Assembly: GCA_965229685.1 (NCBI GenBank)
Contig: OZ245920.1
Span: 4,653,945 to 4,717,944 of the forward strand
From: Pacificispira sp033344895
GTDB taxonomy: Bacteria; Pseudomonadota; Alphaproteobacteria; UBA8366; Aestuariispiraceae
DNA length: 64,000 nt
Direction of reading: 5' to 3'
Below the pieces are notes generated by a model. The model ran no database searches. It saw nothing but the letters and a program-made list of their open reading frames with translations, and was not told where the DNA came from. The position numbers were made by a program, and so were the translations under genes. Below are positions 8,554 through 16,733 of the stretch, in pieces; within the stretch, counting starts at the first letter, position 1; each line of letters opens with the position of its first letter.

Positions 8554-9414
8554 ATGACCCTGCAATCCGAATTGTCTGCCGCCGTCGCCCAGGTGACGGC
8601 GGACGGACAACTGCTGCATCAGATCGTCCATGGCGATGTGGCGACCACCGTCCAAACCGATGGCGGTCCCGTAAAGAGCGTCGCCGGCGTTCTTTCAAAT
8701 GTTGATGCCCAACTGCAATCGGGCCTGAACACACTCGAAGAGAAGGTCGCCCAAGCGGCCTCCAGTGAGGCGGTCGCAACGGCAAGCGCCGATGCAGCAA
8801 GTACCAGCGAACAGACGGCAGCGGCAAGTGCCGCCCAGGCCATCGCTGCCGAGGCGAATGTTCTGGCGAGTGAACAGTCGGCATCGGACAGCGCCAATGC
8901 TGCGGCGGCTAGTGCCGACAGCGCCTTGGCATCAAAGGTTGCTGCCGAAGGAGCGGCGGGATCTGCTGAGCAATCCAACACCCAGGCAGGACTTGCCGAG
9001 GCCGGTGCCATCCAGTCGGCGGGGCTTGCGCAGCAATCCGCCCTTGAAGCCAGCCAATCGGCCTCCGCTGCGGGAGCGAGCGAAGCTGCTGCCCAAACCA
9101 GCGCAACGGCGGCGGATGTTTCGGCTGAGAACGCGGCAGCCTCCGAAGCCAATGCGGCACTGTCTGCCTCCAATGCCCAGACATCAGCGACCGACGCCCA
9201 GTCCGCCGAGAGTGCGGCCACCAGTTCCAAGGATGCGGCACAAACGGCGGAGGCCAGCACGTTCTTTTGGGCTGGCAAGGCGGAAGCCAGCGCCACAGCC
9301 GCCGAAGCGGCCGCTGTCATCGTCGCCGATGCGACGGGGCTGGATCTGCAAACCCTGATCGTCTCGGCCCGCCGGGGATCGGACTACCGGACCCTCGGCA
9401 TCGAACTCTTTTGA
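8554..9414 (+). CDS. Alanine-rich coiled-coil protein, likely fibre stalk
   Basis: The 286-residue product has an ordinary start (residues 1-60) and then about 190 residues made almost only of Ala, Ser, Glu, Gln, Thr and Asn in short irregular repeats such as AQSAESAATSS. This composition fits a long trimeric coiled-coil or helical stalk of the kind found in tail fibres. It ends with a short non-repetitive tail (TLIVSARRGSDYRTLGIELF). The repeats also create long open frames on the opposite strand, which I treat as artefacts. Placement between the tape measure and tail-tip genes agrees with a fibre role. Confidence 0.55.
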   Translation: MTLQSELSAAVAQVTADGQLLHQIVHGDVATTVQTDGGPVKSVAGVLSNVDAQLQSGLNTLEEKVAQAASSEAVATASADAASTSEQTAAASAAQAIAAEANVLASEQSASDSANAAAASADSALASKVAAEGAAGSAEQSNTQAGLAEAGAIQSAGLAQQSALEASQSASAAGASEAAAQTSATAADVSAENAAASEANAALSASNAQTSATDAQSAESAATSSKDAAQTAEASTFFWAGKAEASATAAEAAAVIVADATGLDLQTLIVSARRGSDYRTLGIELF

Positions 9415-9426
9415 GAAGGCTGACCC

Positions 9427-9837
9427 ATGCCAAACCTTGCCCACTACCAGACCTTGAAGCTGGCTGAGACGAACGCCGTCGCCACCATCTCGGCCAAGCT
9501 CGATGCGCCGGATCTGCGCATGGACGATTTCGCTCTCATGGTCAAAGCGGCTGAGCTTATCGAAGACGTCCAAGATCCGGTCGCGTTCAGCGTTCTCAAG
9601 GCCAAGATCGTCGCCAAGGCCGTCGGTTTCTATTCGATCGATCTCAGCGGCGAAGACGTCCTCATGCTGACCCGGGCCAGCCGGTTTGGCGACATCCCCT
9701 TTGGCGGGGAGGAACGCTGGCTTCTGCTCAATCGAGATGACCGCAACATGGATGTGAGCGGGGACGTCATGGTCGGCGAACGCACCCTGGAATCCTTCGG
9801 CGACCGCATCCTTGAGACCATCGGAACGGAGATTTAG
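9427..9837 (+). CDS. Hypothetical phage protein in the fibre region
   Basis: This 136-residue protein is mostly helical at its start (YQTLKLAETNAVATISAKL) and has no recognised motif, signal or membrane segment. Its last third (GDVMVGERTLESFGDRILETI) looks like a small capping domain. It lies 12 bases after the Ala-rich protein gene and three bases before the next gene, so it is part of the same late transcript. A structural or fibre-assembly role is only inferred from position. Confidence 0.45.
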   Translation: MPNLAHYQTLKLAETNAVATISAKLDAPDLRMDDFALMVKAAELIEDVQDPVAFSVLKAKIVAKAVGFYSIDLSGEDVLMLTRASRFGDIPFGGEERWLLLNRDDRNMDVSGDVMVGERTLESFGDRILETIGTEI

Positions 9838-9840
9838 TCC

Positions 9841-10407
9841 ATGCCCCTGACCATTCCACAACTTCCCGATACGACGCCCTTTGCGACGTTCGATGAAGAC
9901 ATCGACATCTTCAGCAACTCGAAGGCCAAGGATATTCCGGCCAAGCTGAAGGCCATCACCGAGGCGTTGAAGCTTCATATCAACACGCTCTGGTTGGCGA
10001 CGGCGACCGGGTTCGTGAATGAGACCATCGTTGCGGATTTGAATACGGCGCTCGCCAACATCGAAGCGTTCAACAATGCGCTGGAAACCCAGATCAATGA
10101 CCAATTGGCCGAGTTCGAGGTCAACCTCGGGAACTATCTGGGGACCGGAGCCGGTTATTCGGTCGATGCGGCCAACGCCGCTCTCTTTACCGGGAGCATC
10201 GTCGCTGGCGACGTGACCTATGACGATCTCGGGCGGGTGGTCAGCATCCAGCAGGGCCCGCGCTTGATCGACAACATCACCTATCGCGATGACGGGGCCA
10301 TGGCTGGGTACGACGAGACCCTAACGCTGGGCGGCATCGCCTACGCCCGATCGTTTTCCTTCTCTTACACGCCCTATGGGCAAATCGACGCCATCACGGA
10401 GGTCTGA
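9841..10407 (+). CDS. Hypothetical fibre-associated protein with YD-like segment
   Basis: The 188-residue protein has an N-terminal helical half (LKAITEALKLHINTLWLATATGF, broken by turns, then a Glu/Asn-rich helix) and a C-terminal half with strand-turn units containing Tyr-Asp pairs (VTYDDLGRVVSI, ITYRDDGAMAGYDETL). The second half resembles short YD-repeat strands seen in surface and fibre proteins. No enzyme motif is visible. It probably belongs to the tail fibre or baseplate set, judging by its neighbours. Confidence 0.45.
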   Translation: MPLTIPQLPDTTPFATFDEDIDIFSNSKAKDIPAKLKAITEALKLHINTLWLATATGFVNETIVADLNTALANIEAFNNALETQINDQLAEFEVNLGNYLGTGAGYSVDAANAALFTGSIVAGDVTYDDLGRVVSIQQGPRLIDNITYRDDGAMAGYDETLTLGGIAYARSFSFSYTPYGQIDAITEV

Positions 10408-10409
10408 CG

Positions 10410-11753
10410 ATGGATATCCTGACGTTCAACGCGATCAAGCAGCAGCAGAGGTTCCTTGGCCGGGATCTTCTCGATCCCTGGAAGCGGCCAGCCTTTGCCG
10501 TGGTGACCATGAGCAGCTCCGCGCCCTGGGGCACGGTACTCTACAATCACTATCTCCAGGAACTCTGCCGCCAGCACTACAACGACAGCGGCTATATGCA
10601 GGGGAGCACCAGCAGCCTCGGCACTGAGTTCTTCAACAACTGGTATTCCTACGGCCAGACCAACTCGAACATCAGCTCGACTGATACCTCCTACGGTGAC
10701 GGCACGGCACGTTGTGGCCACCTGGGTCACTTGGCGCTGGCCGTCGGTCCCGATGGTGACATGATCGGTCGCGCCGGTCCCTATTCGGCGACGGCTCTCC
10801 GCAATGTCGGTGTCTGGGTCAACAACAAGACCAACCGGAACTTGGCCTTGTTCATGGAAAACCAGTATGCCGGCATCGCGCCAAGGGCGATCGCGCCTGG
10901 CCGTCTGACCGGAACGGAAGGCTGGCACCTGGCTTGGACGGGAACCAAGTTCTACGCCCAGAACGATTTCGGGACGTACAACAAGTACGGCATGATTGGT
11001 TACAACGAGAAGACCCGTACCCTGGTGATTAACGAGAACACCAATGGTGGGACGGCCATGCGGCTGCATGTCTATGCCAATGTCGCCCCCTTCGATGCCT
11101 GCGCTACCGATCGGCGTTCCTGGCTCGACAGCCTCGATGAGGCCAGCCATACCTTCTTCGACTGGACGGCCAACTCGGCGGGGTATTCCGAAAGCCTCTA
11201 TCGTGGTGTCGTGATCCCGTGTGACGACGGCAAGATCCTGGTCGTGCGCATGGAGCCGCATAGCTACTGCATGCTGGACCGTTTCACGCCGGACGGCGCT
11301 GGCGGTTTCACCAAGGAAGCAACCCACACGCTCAGCACCACTACGACCTACGGGATGGAAGCTGGGGACCGCAATGGACTCCGTTTCCAGATCTCCAACG
11401 ATGGCAAATACGTCATCTGCTACCAGCCCTATTACTACTACGGGGCCGGGGCCGAGGTGTTCCTGATCCGGGTCTCAGACGGCAAGTACGTCTTCCTGCA
11501 GTACCAGGATTCCAGTTACGGGCGGTCCTTTGCACCGATCCGCGATAGCGACTTCATGCTGTCTTACAGCCCGAACTCGGACAGCGGCTACGGCATCTAC
11601 ATGTCTCACATCGATACCAAGCGGGTATTTGAGGAAATCGCCGACAAGGGCGACATGAGCTCGAAGGTGCCGGGCTTCAACGTCTACATCTTCGACAGCG
11701 CCTATCACTCCACCAACTACCCCTACATCGTCCCGATCATCGGAGGTAACTGA
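10410..11753 (+). CDS. Putative receptor-binding or tail fibre tip protein
   Basis: This 447-residue protein is rich in Tyr, Asn, Ser, Gly and Trp and has repeated strand-like units (VGPDGDMIGRAG, ISNDGKYVICY, RVSDGKYVFLQY), suggesting a beta-propeller or similar all-beta fold. There is no signal peptide. A strong ribosome binding site (GGAGGT) precedes it. Its length, beta-rich nature and place between fibre-like genes and a possible fibre-assembly gene make it the best candidate here for binding the host surface. I do not recognise a named family. Confidence 0.5.
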   Translation: MDILTFNAIKQQQRFLGRDLLDPWKRPAFAVVTMSSSAPWGTVLYNHYLQELCRQHYNDSGYMQGSTSSLGTEFFNNWYSYGQTNSNISSTDTSYGDGTARCGHLGHLALAVGPDGDMIGRAGPYSATALRNVGVWVNNKTNRNLALFMENQYAGIAPRAIAPGRLTGTEGWHLAWTGTKFYAQNDFGTYNKYGMIGYNEKTRTLVINENTNGGTAMRLHVYANVAPFDACATDRRSWLDSLDEASHTFFDWTANSAGYSESLYRGVVIPCDDGKILVVRMEPHSYCMLDRFTPDGAGGFTKEATHTLSTTTTYGMEAGDRNGLRFQISNDGKYVICYQPYYYYGAGAEVFLIRVSDGKYVFLQYQDSSYGRSFAPIRDSDFMLSYSPNSDSGYGIYMSHIDTKRVFEEIADKGDMSSKVPGFNVYIFDSAYHSTNYPYIVPIIGGN

Positions 11754-11755
11754 AC

Positions 11756-12193
11756 ATGGTCGATAAAATCAGCTTTCCCCACGGCAACGACTGGGGCGTG
11801 ATCGGTCCCGACGGCGATTACAAGATGCCGGTCAAATCCGTCTTGGGCCATCGGTTCCAGCTCGTTGATGGCAAGGTCGTCGATCGCTACGACGGCGTTT
11901 CTGATGACGAGGTTCGCAAGCTCGACGCGGATCGGGTCGCGGAGCAACAGACGGCGGACCTGGAAGCGGCCCGTCAGGCGCTCATTCGCAAGGTGAAGAC
12001 CGAGGCCGGTGATCGCATTGCCGCATCCGACTGGAAGGTCGACCGTGCCCGTGAACGCGATGCGCTCAATGGCACGACGACCCTCCAGGATGTCTATGCC
12101 GAGCGGGAAGCCATTCGCACCGCGAGCGATGAGGCCGAACTGGCAATCCTCGATCTCACCACCCTCGACGAAATCCGGGAATTCGCCTGGTAG
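11756..12193 (+). CDS. Possible tail fibre assembly-like protein
   Basis: The 145-residue protein has a small N-terminal beta region (DWGVIGPDGDYKMPV) and then a long charged helix (residues about 45-95) ending with a DWKVDRARERD segment, a pattern found in small proteins encoded after phage fibre genes. A GGAGGT sequence lies before the ATG. The next feature is an intrinsic terminator, so this gene ends the fibre block. A chaperone or attachment role is inferred. Confidence 0.45.
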   Translation: MVDKISFPHGNDWGVIGPDGDYKMPVKSVLGHRFQLVDGKVVDRYDGVSDDEVRKLDADRVAEQQTADLEAARQALIRKVKTEAGDRIAASDWKVDRARERDALNGTTTLQDVYAEREAIRTASDEAELAILDLTTLDEIREFAW

Positions 12194-12221
12194 TCCGTTC
12201 AATACCACCATGATCCACCCA

Positions 12222-12244
12222 TGCCGGCGAAAGCCGGTTTTTTT
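12222..12244 (+). terminator. Intrinsic terminator with GAAA tetraloop inside the tail gene block
   Basis: The stem CCGGC (12224-12228) and GCCGG (12233-12237) encloses a GAAA tetraloop and is followed by seven T residues (12238-12244). It lies between the fibre block and the DUF1833/NlpC/TipJ block, and only 20 bases before the next ATG. It may make tail-tip gene expression depend on readthrough or antitermination. Confidence 0.7.
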
Positions 12245-12264
12245 GTGTCTGGAGTTCCAGTCGT

Positions 12265-12807
12265 ATGCCTGATCCAACGCTCAGCCAAGCGATCCGCGAG
12301 GCCTATGCCGCCGCACCGTCGGACGTGGTGATCTTGCATACGCTGGAACTCCGCCACCCAGCGTTCGAAGATGAAAATGGCAACCCGACCGCCATCCGGG
12401 TGGTTCGAGACCATCGGGATCTGAGCGCGCGCTTGGAACCCTCTGCGCCGATCAACGGCGGGGAGATGGTGACCTTCGTGGCGCTTGCCTTCGATCTGTC
12501 GCTTCCCCCAATCGATACCGCGCCGGTGCCCGAGATCACAGTGACGCTCGACAATGTCTCGCGTGAGATCGTCCGCCATCTGGATGCGGCTGCCGTTTCC
12601 CAGGACAAGATCGAGATCACCTATCGGCCCTATCTCTCCACCGATCTGGAAGGGCCACAGATGGATCCACCGATCACCCTGGTTTTGACCGAGGTCGAGG
12701 CCAACGCGCTCCAGGTCACCGGGAGGGCGCGGATGCTCGACATCGGCAATAAGACTTTTCCCAGCGAAACCTACACCGCGAAACGCTTTCCTGGACTGAC
12801 GCGATAA
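12265..12807 (+). CDS. DUF1833-type phage tail protein
   Basis: This 180-residue protein has features I associate with DUF1833: an opening LHTLELRHPAFE stretch, then VRVVRDHRDLSARLE, a central GGEMVTFVALAFDLSLP segment and late EITYRPYLSTDLEGPQM. In many alphaproteobacterial prophages DUF1833 genes sit just before an NlpC/P60-type gene and a TipJ-type host specificity gene, exactly as here. It probably connects the distal tail and the tip. The stop codon overlaps the next start (TAATG). Confidence 0.7.
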   Translation: MPDPTLSQAIREAYAAAPSDVVILHTLELRHPAFEDENGNPTAIRVVRDHRDLSARLEPSAPINGGEMVTFVALAFDLSLPPIDTAPVPEITVTLDNVSREIVRHLDAAAVSQDKIEITYRPYLSTDLEGPQMDPPITLVLTEVEANALQVTGRARMLDIGNKTFPSETYTAKRFPGLTR

Positions 12808-13208
12808 TGCACTGGGCTGAGAACTACATTGGCCTTCCGTGGTCCGCCACGGGGGAAGGGCCAGACGCGTTTCATTGCTGGGCATTCGTCTGCCTGGTTC
12901 AGGAACGGCATTTCGGTCGGGTCTTGCCGGTGATCGCCAATCCCGAGGACCTACTCGCAATTGCCAGGGATTTTCGCGATCACCCGGAACGGAAGCGCTG
13001 GGTGCCGGTCGATGTTCCCGCCGAGGGAGACTGCGTGCTGATGCGCCAGGCCCGCTACCCGATCCATGTCGGTGTCTGGCTGGACGTGGACGGTGGCGGG
13101 GTTCTGCACTGCGCCCAGGAGGCCGGCGTGGCGTTCCAGAGCGTCACTGCGCTAGCTGCCAACGGCTGGCGCATCGAAGGCTATTACCGTTTCACCGGGG
13201 AAAATTGA
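12807..13208 (+). CDS. NlpC/P60-like peptidase, tail tip (gpK-like)
   Basis: The 133-residue protein has the NlpC/P60 pattern: Cys24 in AFHCWAFV and His87 in PIHVGVWLD, the catalytic pair. The third residue is not assigned. In siphoviruses such proteins (lambda gpK-like) cut peptidoglycan locally during tail assembly or DNA entry. Gene order (DUF1833, NlpC, TipJ) supports this. The start overlaps the preceding stop, and the TGA overlaps the ATG of the next gene. Confidence 0.7.
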   Translation: MHWAENYIGLPWSATGEGPDAFHCWAFVCLVQERHFGRVLPVIANPEDLLAIARDFRDHPERKRWVPVDVPAEGDCVLMRQARYPIHVGVWLDVDGGGVLHCAQEAGVAFQSVTALAANGWRIEGYYRFTGEN

Positions 13209-15580
13209 TGCTCGCCGCCGTGACCATGGTCCGCAACCCATTCTGTCCTGACCGGGACCGCGAAGTGTGCCCGGTACTGAGCCCGGTCACCATTACCCAA
13301 TGGCTCGATGACCAGGGGATCCAAGAGGCGCGGACGGGCGGAGGCCGGAAAGGGACAAAAACCGACTGGTTCGACCGTCCGACCATTTGTCTGCACAACG
13401 GCAAGGCCGTTCTGCGGGCGGATTGGTCTTCCAAGGTTATTACCGACGGTGATGTTGTCGCCTTCGTGACCCTGCCCCAGGGTGGTGGTGGAGGCGGTGG
13501 GGGCGGCAAGAACCCGCTGCGTACCGTGTTGTCCATCGCAGTCATGGTCGCTTCCTTTGCCCTCGGTGGCCCGCTGGGCGCGGCCATGGGCATCTCGGCC
13601 AACGCTGGGGCCGCGCTTGGTATCGGCGCCGGGGTATTGCAGCAGGCCATCGGTGGGGCGATCATCTCGCTTGCCGGCATGGCGCTGATCAACGCCGTGG
13701 TGCCGGCGCCCAAGCCTTCCGTGCCGTCGCTCAGCTTCGGATCGGTCGGTGCGCCTCCGGCACCAAGTCCCACCTATTCGCTGTCGGCCCAAGGCAACCA
13801 GGCTCGACTCGGCCAGCCGATCCCGGTGCTCTATGGCCGCCACCTGATCTATCCTGACCTTGCCACCCAGCCCTATCAGGAATTCGCTGGCAACGAGCAG
13901 TATCTGTTCCAGCTTCATGTCATAGGCCAGGGCCAATACGACCTGGAGCAGGTGCGCATTGAGGATTCGCCGATCGCTTCCTTCGAGGAGGTAGAGACGG
14001 AGGTCGTTTCCCCCGGCGGCAGCGTCACCCTGTTCGAGACCGACGTGATCACTGCGCCCGAGGTTGCGGGTCAGGAACTGCGTAGCACCGGCGATGGCGG
14101 CGACTGGATCGGTCCTTTCACAGCCAATCCCGCAGAAACAAATGCCGGTCACATCGGCATCGACGTGGTGTTCGCTCGAGGCCTCTATTTTGCCAATGAC
14201 GGCGGAGGGCTCGATACCCGGAGCGCCCAGTGGGAAGTGCAGGCCCGCGCCGTCGACGACGACGGGCTGGCCGTTGGCGACTGGGTGGTGCTGGGTGCCG
14301 AAAGCTACTCGGCGGCCAGCAATAGCGCGCTGCGTCTCAGCTACAAGTATGCCGTCGCGCCGGGCCGCTACGAAGTCCGGATGATCCGGTTGGACACGAT
14401 CGACACCTCGTCCAGGGCGGGACACGAACTACGCTGGGGCGCGCTCCGTGCTTATCTGGAGGGTACGCCAGATTTTGGCGACGTGACTCTGCTTGCCGTA
14501 AAGATGCGGGCCACAGACAACCTGTCCCAACGCTCGTCCCGGATGATCAACTGCGTGGTCACCCGTAGGCTGCCGGTCTGGGATCCTGTTTCCGGGTGGT
14601 CCGAGCCGCAGCCGACGCGTTCCATTGCCTGGGCCTTCGCAGATGCTGGTCGGGCATCCTATGGCGCAGGGCTGTCGGATGGTCGGATTGACCTGCTGGC
14701 GCTCCATACCCTGGACCAGATCTGGACCGGGCGGGGTGACAATTTCGATGGTGTTTTTGACAGCGCCATGACGGTGTGGGAGGCGCTAACCCGGATCGCC
14801 CGTTGTGGACGAGCGGTGCCGGTTCTCCAAGGCGGCATCGTGCGCCTGTTCCGGGATGCGGCACAGACCTTGCCGGTGGCCATGTTCGGACCCCGAAACA
14901 TCGCCAAGGGCTCGTTCAAAATCCAGTACATCATGCCGGGTGAAGACACTGCCGACGCGGTCACCGTCGAGTTCTTCAACGCTCGCACATGGAAGCCCGA
15001 CGAAATCACGGCGAGCCTGCCCGACAGCGCCGCCGAAAAGCCGGCCAAGGTGATCCTGTTCGGTTGCACCGACGAATCCCAGGCGGCCCGCGAAGGGCTC
15101 TATATGGCAGCCGACAACCGTTATCGACGCAAGCTGGTCTCTTGGCGCACCGAACTGGATGGCCTGATCCCGACCTATGGCGACCTGGTTGCCGTCACCC
15201 ACGACATACCCCGCTGGGGCCAGGGCGGGGAGGTGGTCGCCTGGGATGAGAGCGAGGCCTTGCTGACGATTTCAGAACAGCTGGAATGGGCTGAAGGCCA
15301 GGACCACTTCATCGCGCTGCGCCGTCGTGACGGCGGTCCCGCCGGCCCTTTCCGTGTGGAGGCCGTTGAGAGGCAGGATCGGATGCTCCGTGTTCTCGAT
15401 CCGCTCGGGTTCGTTCCATACACCGGCACCGCCGAGGAGCGCAGCCACTTCGCTTTTGGCCCCGGAGAAGCCTGGAGCGCCAAGGCTCGGGTTATCGCGG
15501 TTCGCCCGCGTGGCGAGCAGGTGGAAATCACCGCCGTCGGTGAAGATGTCCGCGTCCATGAGGCCGACCTGGCCGCCTGA
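13208..15580 (+). CDS. TipJ/gpJ-like host specificity tail-tip protein
   Basis: The start is taken at the ATG at 13,208, overlapping the NlpC stop; the frame is open further upstream but there it only shadows the peptidase gene. The 790-residue product begins with MVRNPFCPDRDREVC and an ITQWLDDQGI segment typical of TipJ-like proteins. It then has a Gly-rich run (about residues 94-102) followed by a hydrophobic Ala/Gly-rich stretch (about 108-165) that could insert into membrane. The remainder is beta-rich. Proteins of this kind form the central tail tip and determine host range. Confidence 0.75.
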   Translation: MLAAVTMVRNPFCPDRDREVCPVLSPVTITQWLDDQGIQEARTGGGRKGTKTDWFDRPTICLHNGKAVLRADWSSKVITDGDVVAFVTLPQGGGGGGGGGKNPLRTVLSIAVMVASFALGGPLGAAMGISANAGAALGIGAGVLQQAIGGAIISLAGMALINAVVPAPKPSVPSLSFGSVGAPPAPSPTYSLSAQGNQARLGQPIPVLYGRHLIYPDLATQPYQEFAGNEQYLFQLHVIGQGQYDLEQVRIEDSPIASFEEVETEVVSPGGSVTLFETDVITAPEVAGQELRSTGDGGDWIGPFTANPAETNAGHIGIDVVFARGLYFANDGGGLDTRSAQWEVQARAVDDDGLAVGDWVVLGAESYSAASNSALRLSYKYAVAPGRYEVRMIRLDTIDTSSRAGHELRWGALRAYLEGTPDFGDVTLLAVKMRATDNLSQRSSRMINCVVTRRLPVWDPVSGWSEPQPTRSIAWAFADAGRASYGAGLSDGRIDLLALHTLDQIWTGRGDNFDGVFDSAMTVWEALTRIARCGRAVPVLQGGIVRLFRDAAQTLPVAMFGPRNIAKGSFKIQYIMPGEDTADAVTVEFFNARTWKPDEITASLPDSAAEKPAKVILFGCTDESQAAREGLYMAADNRYRRKLVSWRTELDGLIPTYGDLVAVTHDIPRWGQGGEVVAWDESEALLTISEQLEWAEGQDHFIALRRRDGGPAGPFRVEAVERQDRMLRVLDPLGFVPYTGTAEERSHFAFGPGEAWSAKARVIAVRPRGEQVEITAVGEDVRVHEADLAA

Positions 15581-15603
15581 TCAAACACAAATTGGAGAAC
15601 ACC

Positions 15604-15894
15604 ATGAACTGCCCTTCGACGAAGGACGGGTATGTCGCCATGCCCGAGGAGGAGTTCGAGCAGCTGCTCGAACTGGCGGCCGAGCGGGGAGCCAGACGAG
15701 CTCTCGCAAATGTCGGCTTGGTCGACGAGGAAGCCGCCGGCGATATCCGCGACCTGCGTTCCCTGCTGGGCGCACTACGCGTCGCCAAGCACACCGCTTG
15801 GTCGACGATCGTCCGCCTCGTCACCACCGGTCTGCTGCTGGCCCTTATGGCCGGTGTGGTCATCAAGCTCAAACTGTTCGGGGGAGGTCACTGA
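15604..15894 (+). CDS. DUF6127-like small membrane protein of the lysis region
   Basis: The ATG at 15,604 is chosen because GGAG lies about eight bases upstream. The 96-residue protein has an acidic helical N-terminal part (PEEEFEQLLELAAERGARRAL) and one C-terminal membrane segment (residues about 68-90) followed by KLKLFGGGH. This organisation is similar to DUF6127 proteins placed beside endolysin genes. It may act as a holin-like or accessory lysis protein. The stop overlaps the ATG of the endolysin gene. Confidence 0.55.
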   Translation: MNCPSTKDGYVAMPEEEFEQLLELAAERGARRALANVGLVDEEAAGDIRDLRSLLGALRVAKHTAWSTIVRLVTTGLLLALMAGVVIKLKLFGGGH

Positions 15895-16289
15895 TGCCGA
15901 AGTTTGCCGAGAAATCTCTGGCTAGGCTGGAAACCTGCGATCCACGCCTGCAGCGGGTGTTCCATGCCGTGGTGGCTGAGTTTGACTGCACAGTCCTCGA
16001 AGGTCGTCGGGATCGGGAGCGGCAGAACCGCATGGTCGCCGAGGGCAAGAGCAAAACGCCCTGGCCCCAAAGTAAGCACAACGCCGAGCCCTCCCTGGCG
16101 GCCGACGTCGCCGCATATCCCATCGACTGGAAAGACCGCGAGCGCCAGACCCTGTTCGCAGGTTACGTCCTGGCCACTGCCAAGGCTATGGGCATCACCC
16201 TGCGCTGGGGCGGGGATTGGGACCGGGACACCAAGGTCCGCGACAACGGCTTTGACGACCTCGTTCACTTCGAAATCGTGGAGGGCTGA
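15894..16289 (+). CDS. M15-family peptidase, probable endolysin
   Basis: This 131-residue protein carries the zinc peptidase pattern of the VanY/M15 family: His62 and Asp71 in an S-x-H-x8-D motif (SKHNAEPSLAAD), and His125 in LVHFEI. Small M15 endolysins, such as that of phage T5, cleave the peptide stems of peptidoglycan. No signal peptide is present, so release must depend on a holin. The start is the ATG overlapping the preceding TGA; the longer open frame upstream shadows TipJ. It lies between two membrane protein genes in a compact lysis cassette. Confidence 0.8.
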   Translation: MPKFAEKSLARLETCDPRLQRVFHAVVAEFDCTVLEGRRDRERQNRMVAEGKSKTPWPQSKHNAEPSLAADVAAYPIDWKDRERQTLFAGYVLATAKAMGITLRWGGDWDRDTKVRDNGFDDLVHFEIVEG

Positions 16290-16292
16290 GCC

Positions 16293-16703
16293 ATGCTGGA
16301 TAAACTGATTGGCAGCGGCATTGTCTCGGCAGCCGAGGGTGTGGCCAATATCATCGACCGCTTCGTTGAGACCGACGAGGAAAAGCAGGCTGCCGAGATC
16401 ATCAAGGCCAAGATGATGATGCAGCCGAGCCTCGCTCAGATCGAACTCAACAAGATTGAGGCCGGCCACCGCTCCATTTTCGTTGCAGGCTGGCGGCCTT
16501 TCATTGGCTGGGTCTGCGGGTTCGCGTTGCTCTGGCACTTCATTCTGTTTGATCTGTTGACCTGGGTTTCGGTCAATTTCTTCCCCCATGTGACGGCGCT
16601 GCCGGAATTGACTGGCACCGAAACACTGGTCACCGTTCTGCTGTCGTTGCTGGGGCTTGGGGCGATGCGGACGGCGGAGAAATTCGCAGGGCGGGCGAAA
16701 TAA
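16293..16703 (+). CDS. GTA-type three-helix holin family protein
   Basis: The 136-residue protein matches the 3TM holin family known from gene transfer agent release. It has an N-terminal amphipathic region, a conserved AGWRPFIGWVCGFAL segment with a first membrane helix (about residues 70-88), further hydrophobic segments, and a C-terminal LLGLGAMRTAEKF. It would form membrane lesions that let the endolysin out. It is the last + strand phage gene; the next gene runs the other way after a 30-base gap without a clear terminator. Confidence 0.8.
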   Translation: MLDKLIGSGIVSAAEGVANIIDRFVETDEEKQAAEIIKAKMMMQPSLAQIELNKIEAGHRSIFVAGWRPFIGWVCGFALLWHFILFDLLTWVSVNFFPHVTALPELTGTETLVTVLLSLLGLGAMRTAEKFAGRAK

Positions 16704-16733
16704 CCTCGTCTCAGGCTTGAATGATGTTGAGAA

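Noticed and set aside
8619..9320. 233-codon Ala-rich open frame on the - strand
   Set aside because: It mirrors the repetitive Ala/Ser codons of the fibre-stalk gene; the + strand frame has a start, correct spacing and continuous operon context.
12839..13207. Long N-terminal extension of the TipJ-like protein
   Set aside because: This part overlaps the NlpC/P60-like gene in another frame and has a shadow-like composition; the ATG at 13,208 gives the conserved N-terminus.
2..16703. A gene transfer agent cluster
   Set aside because: The holin is of a GTA-associated family, but an integrase, an attachment site and a repressor on the same element point to a prophage.
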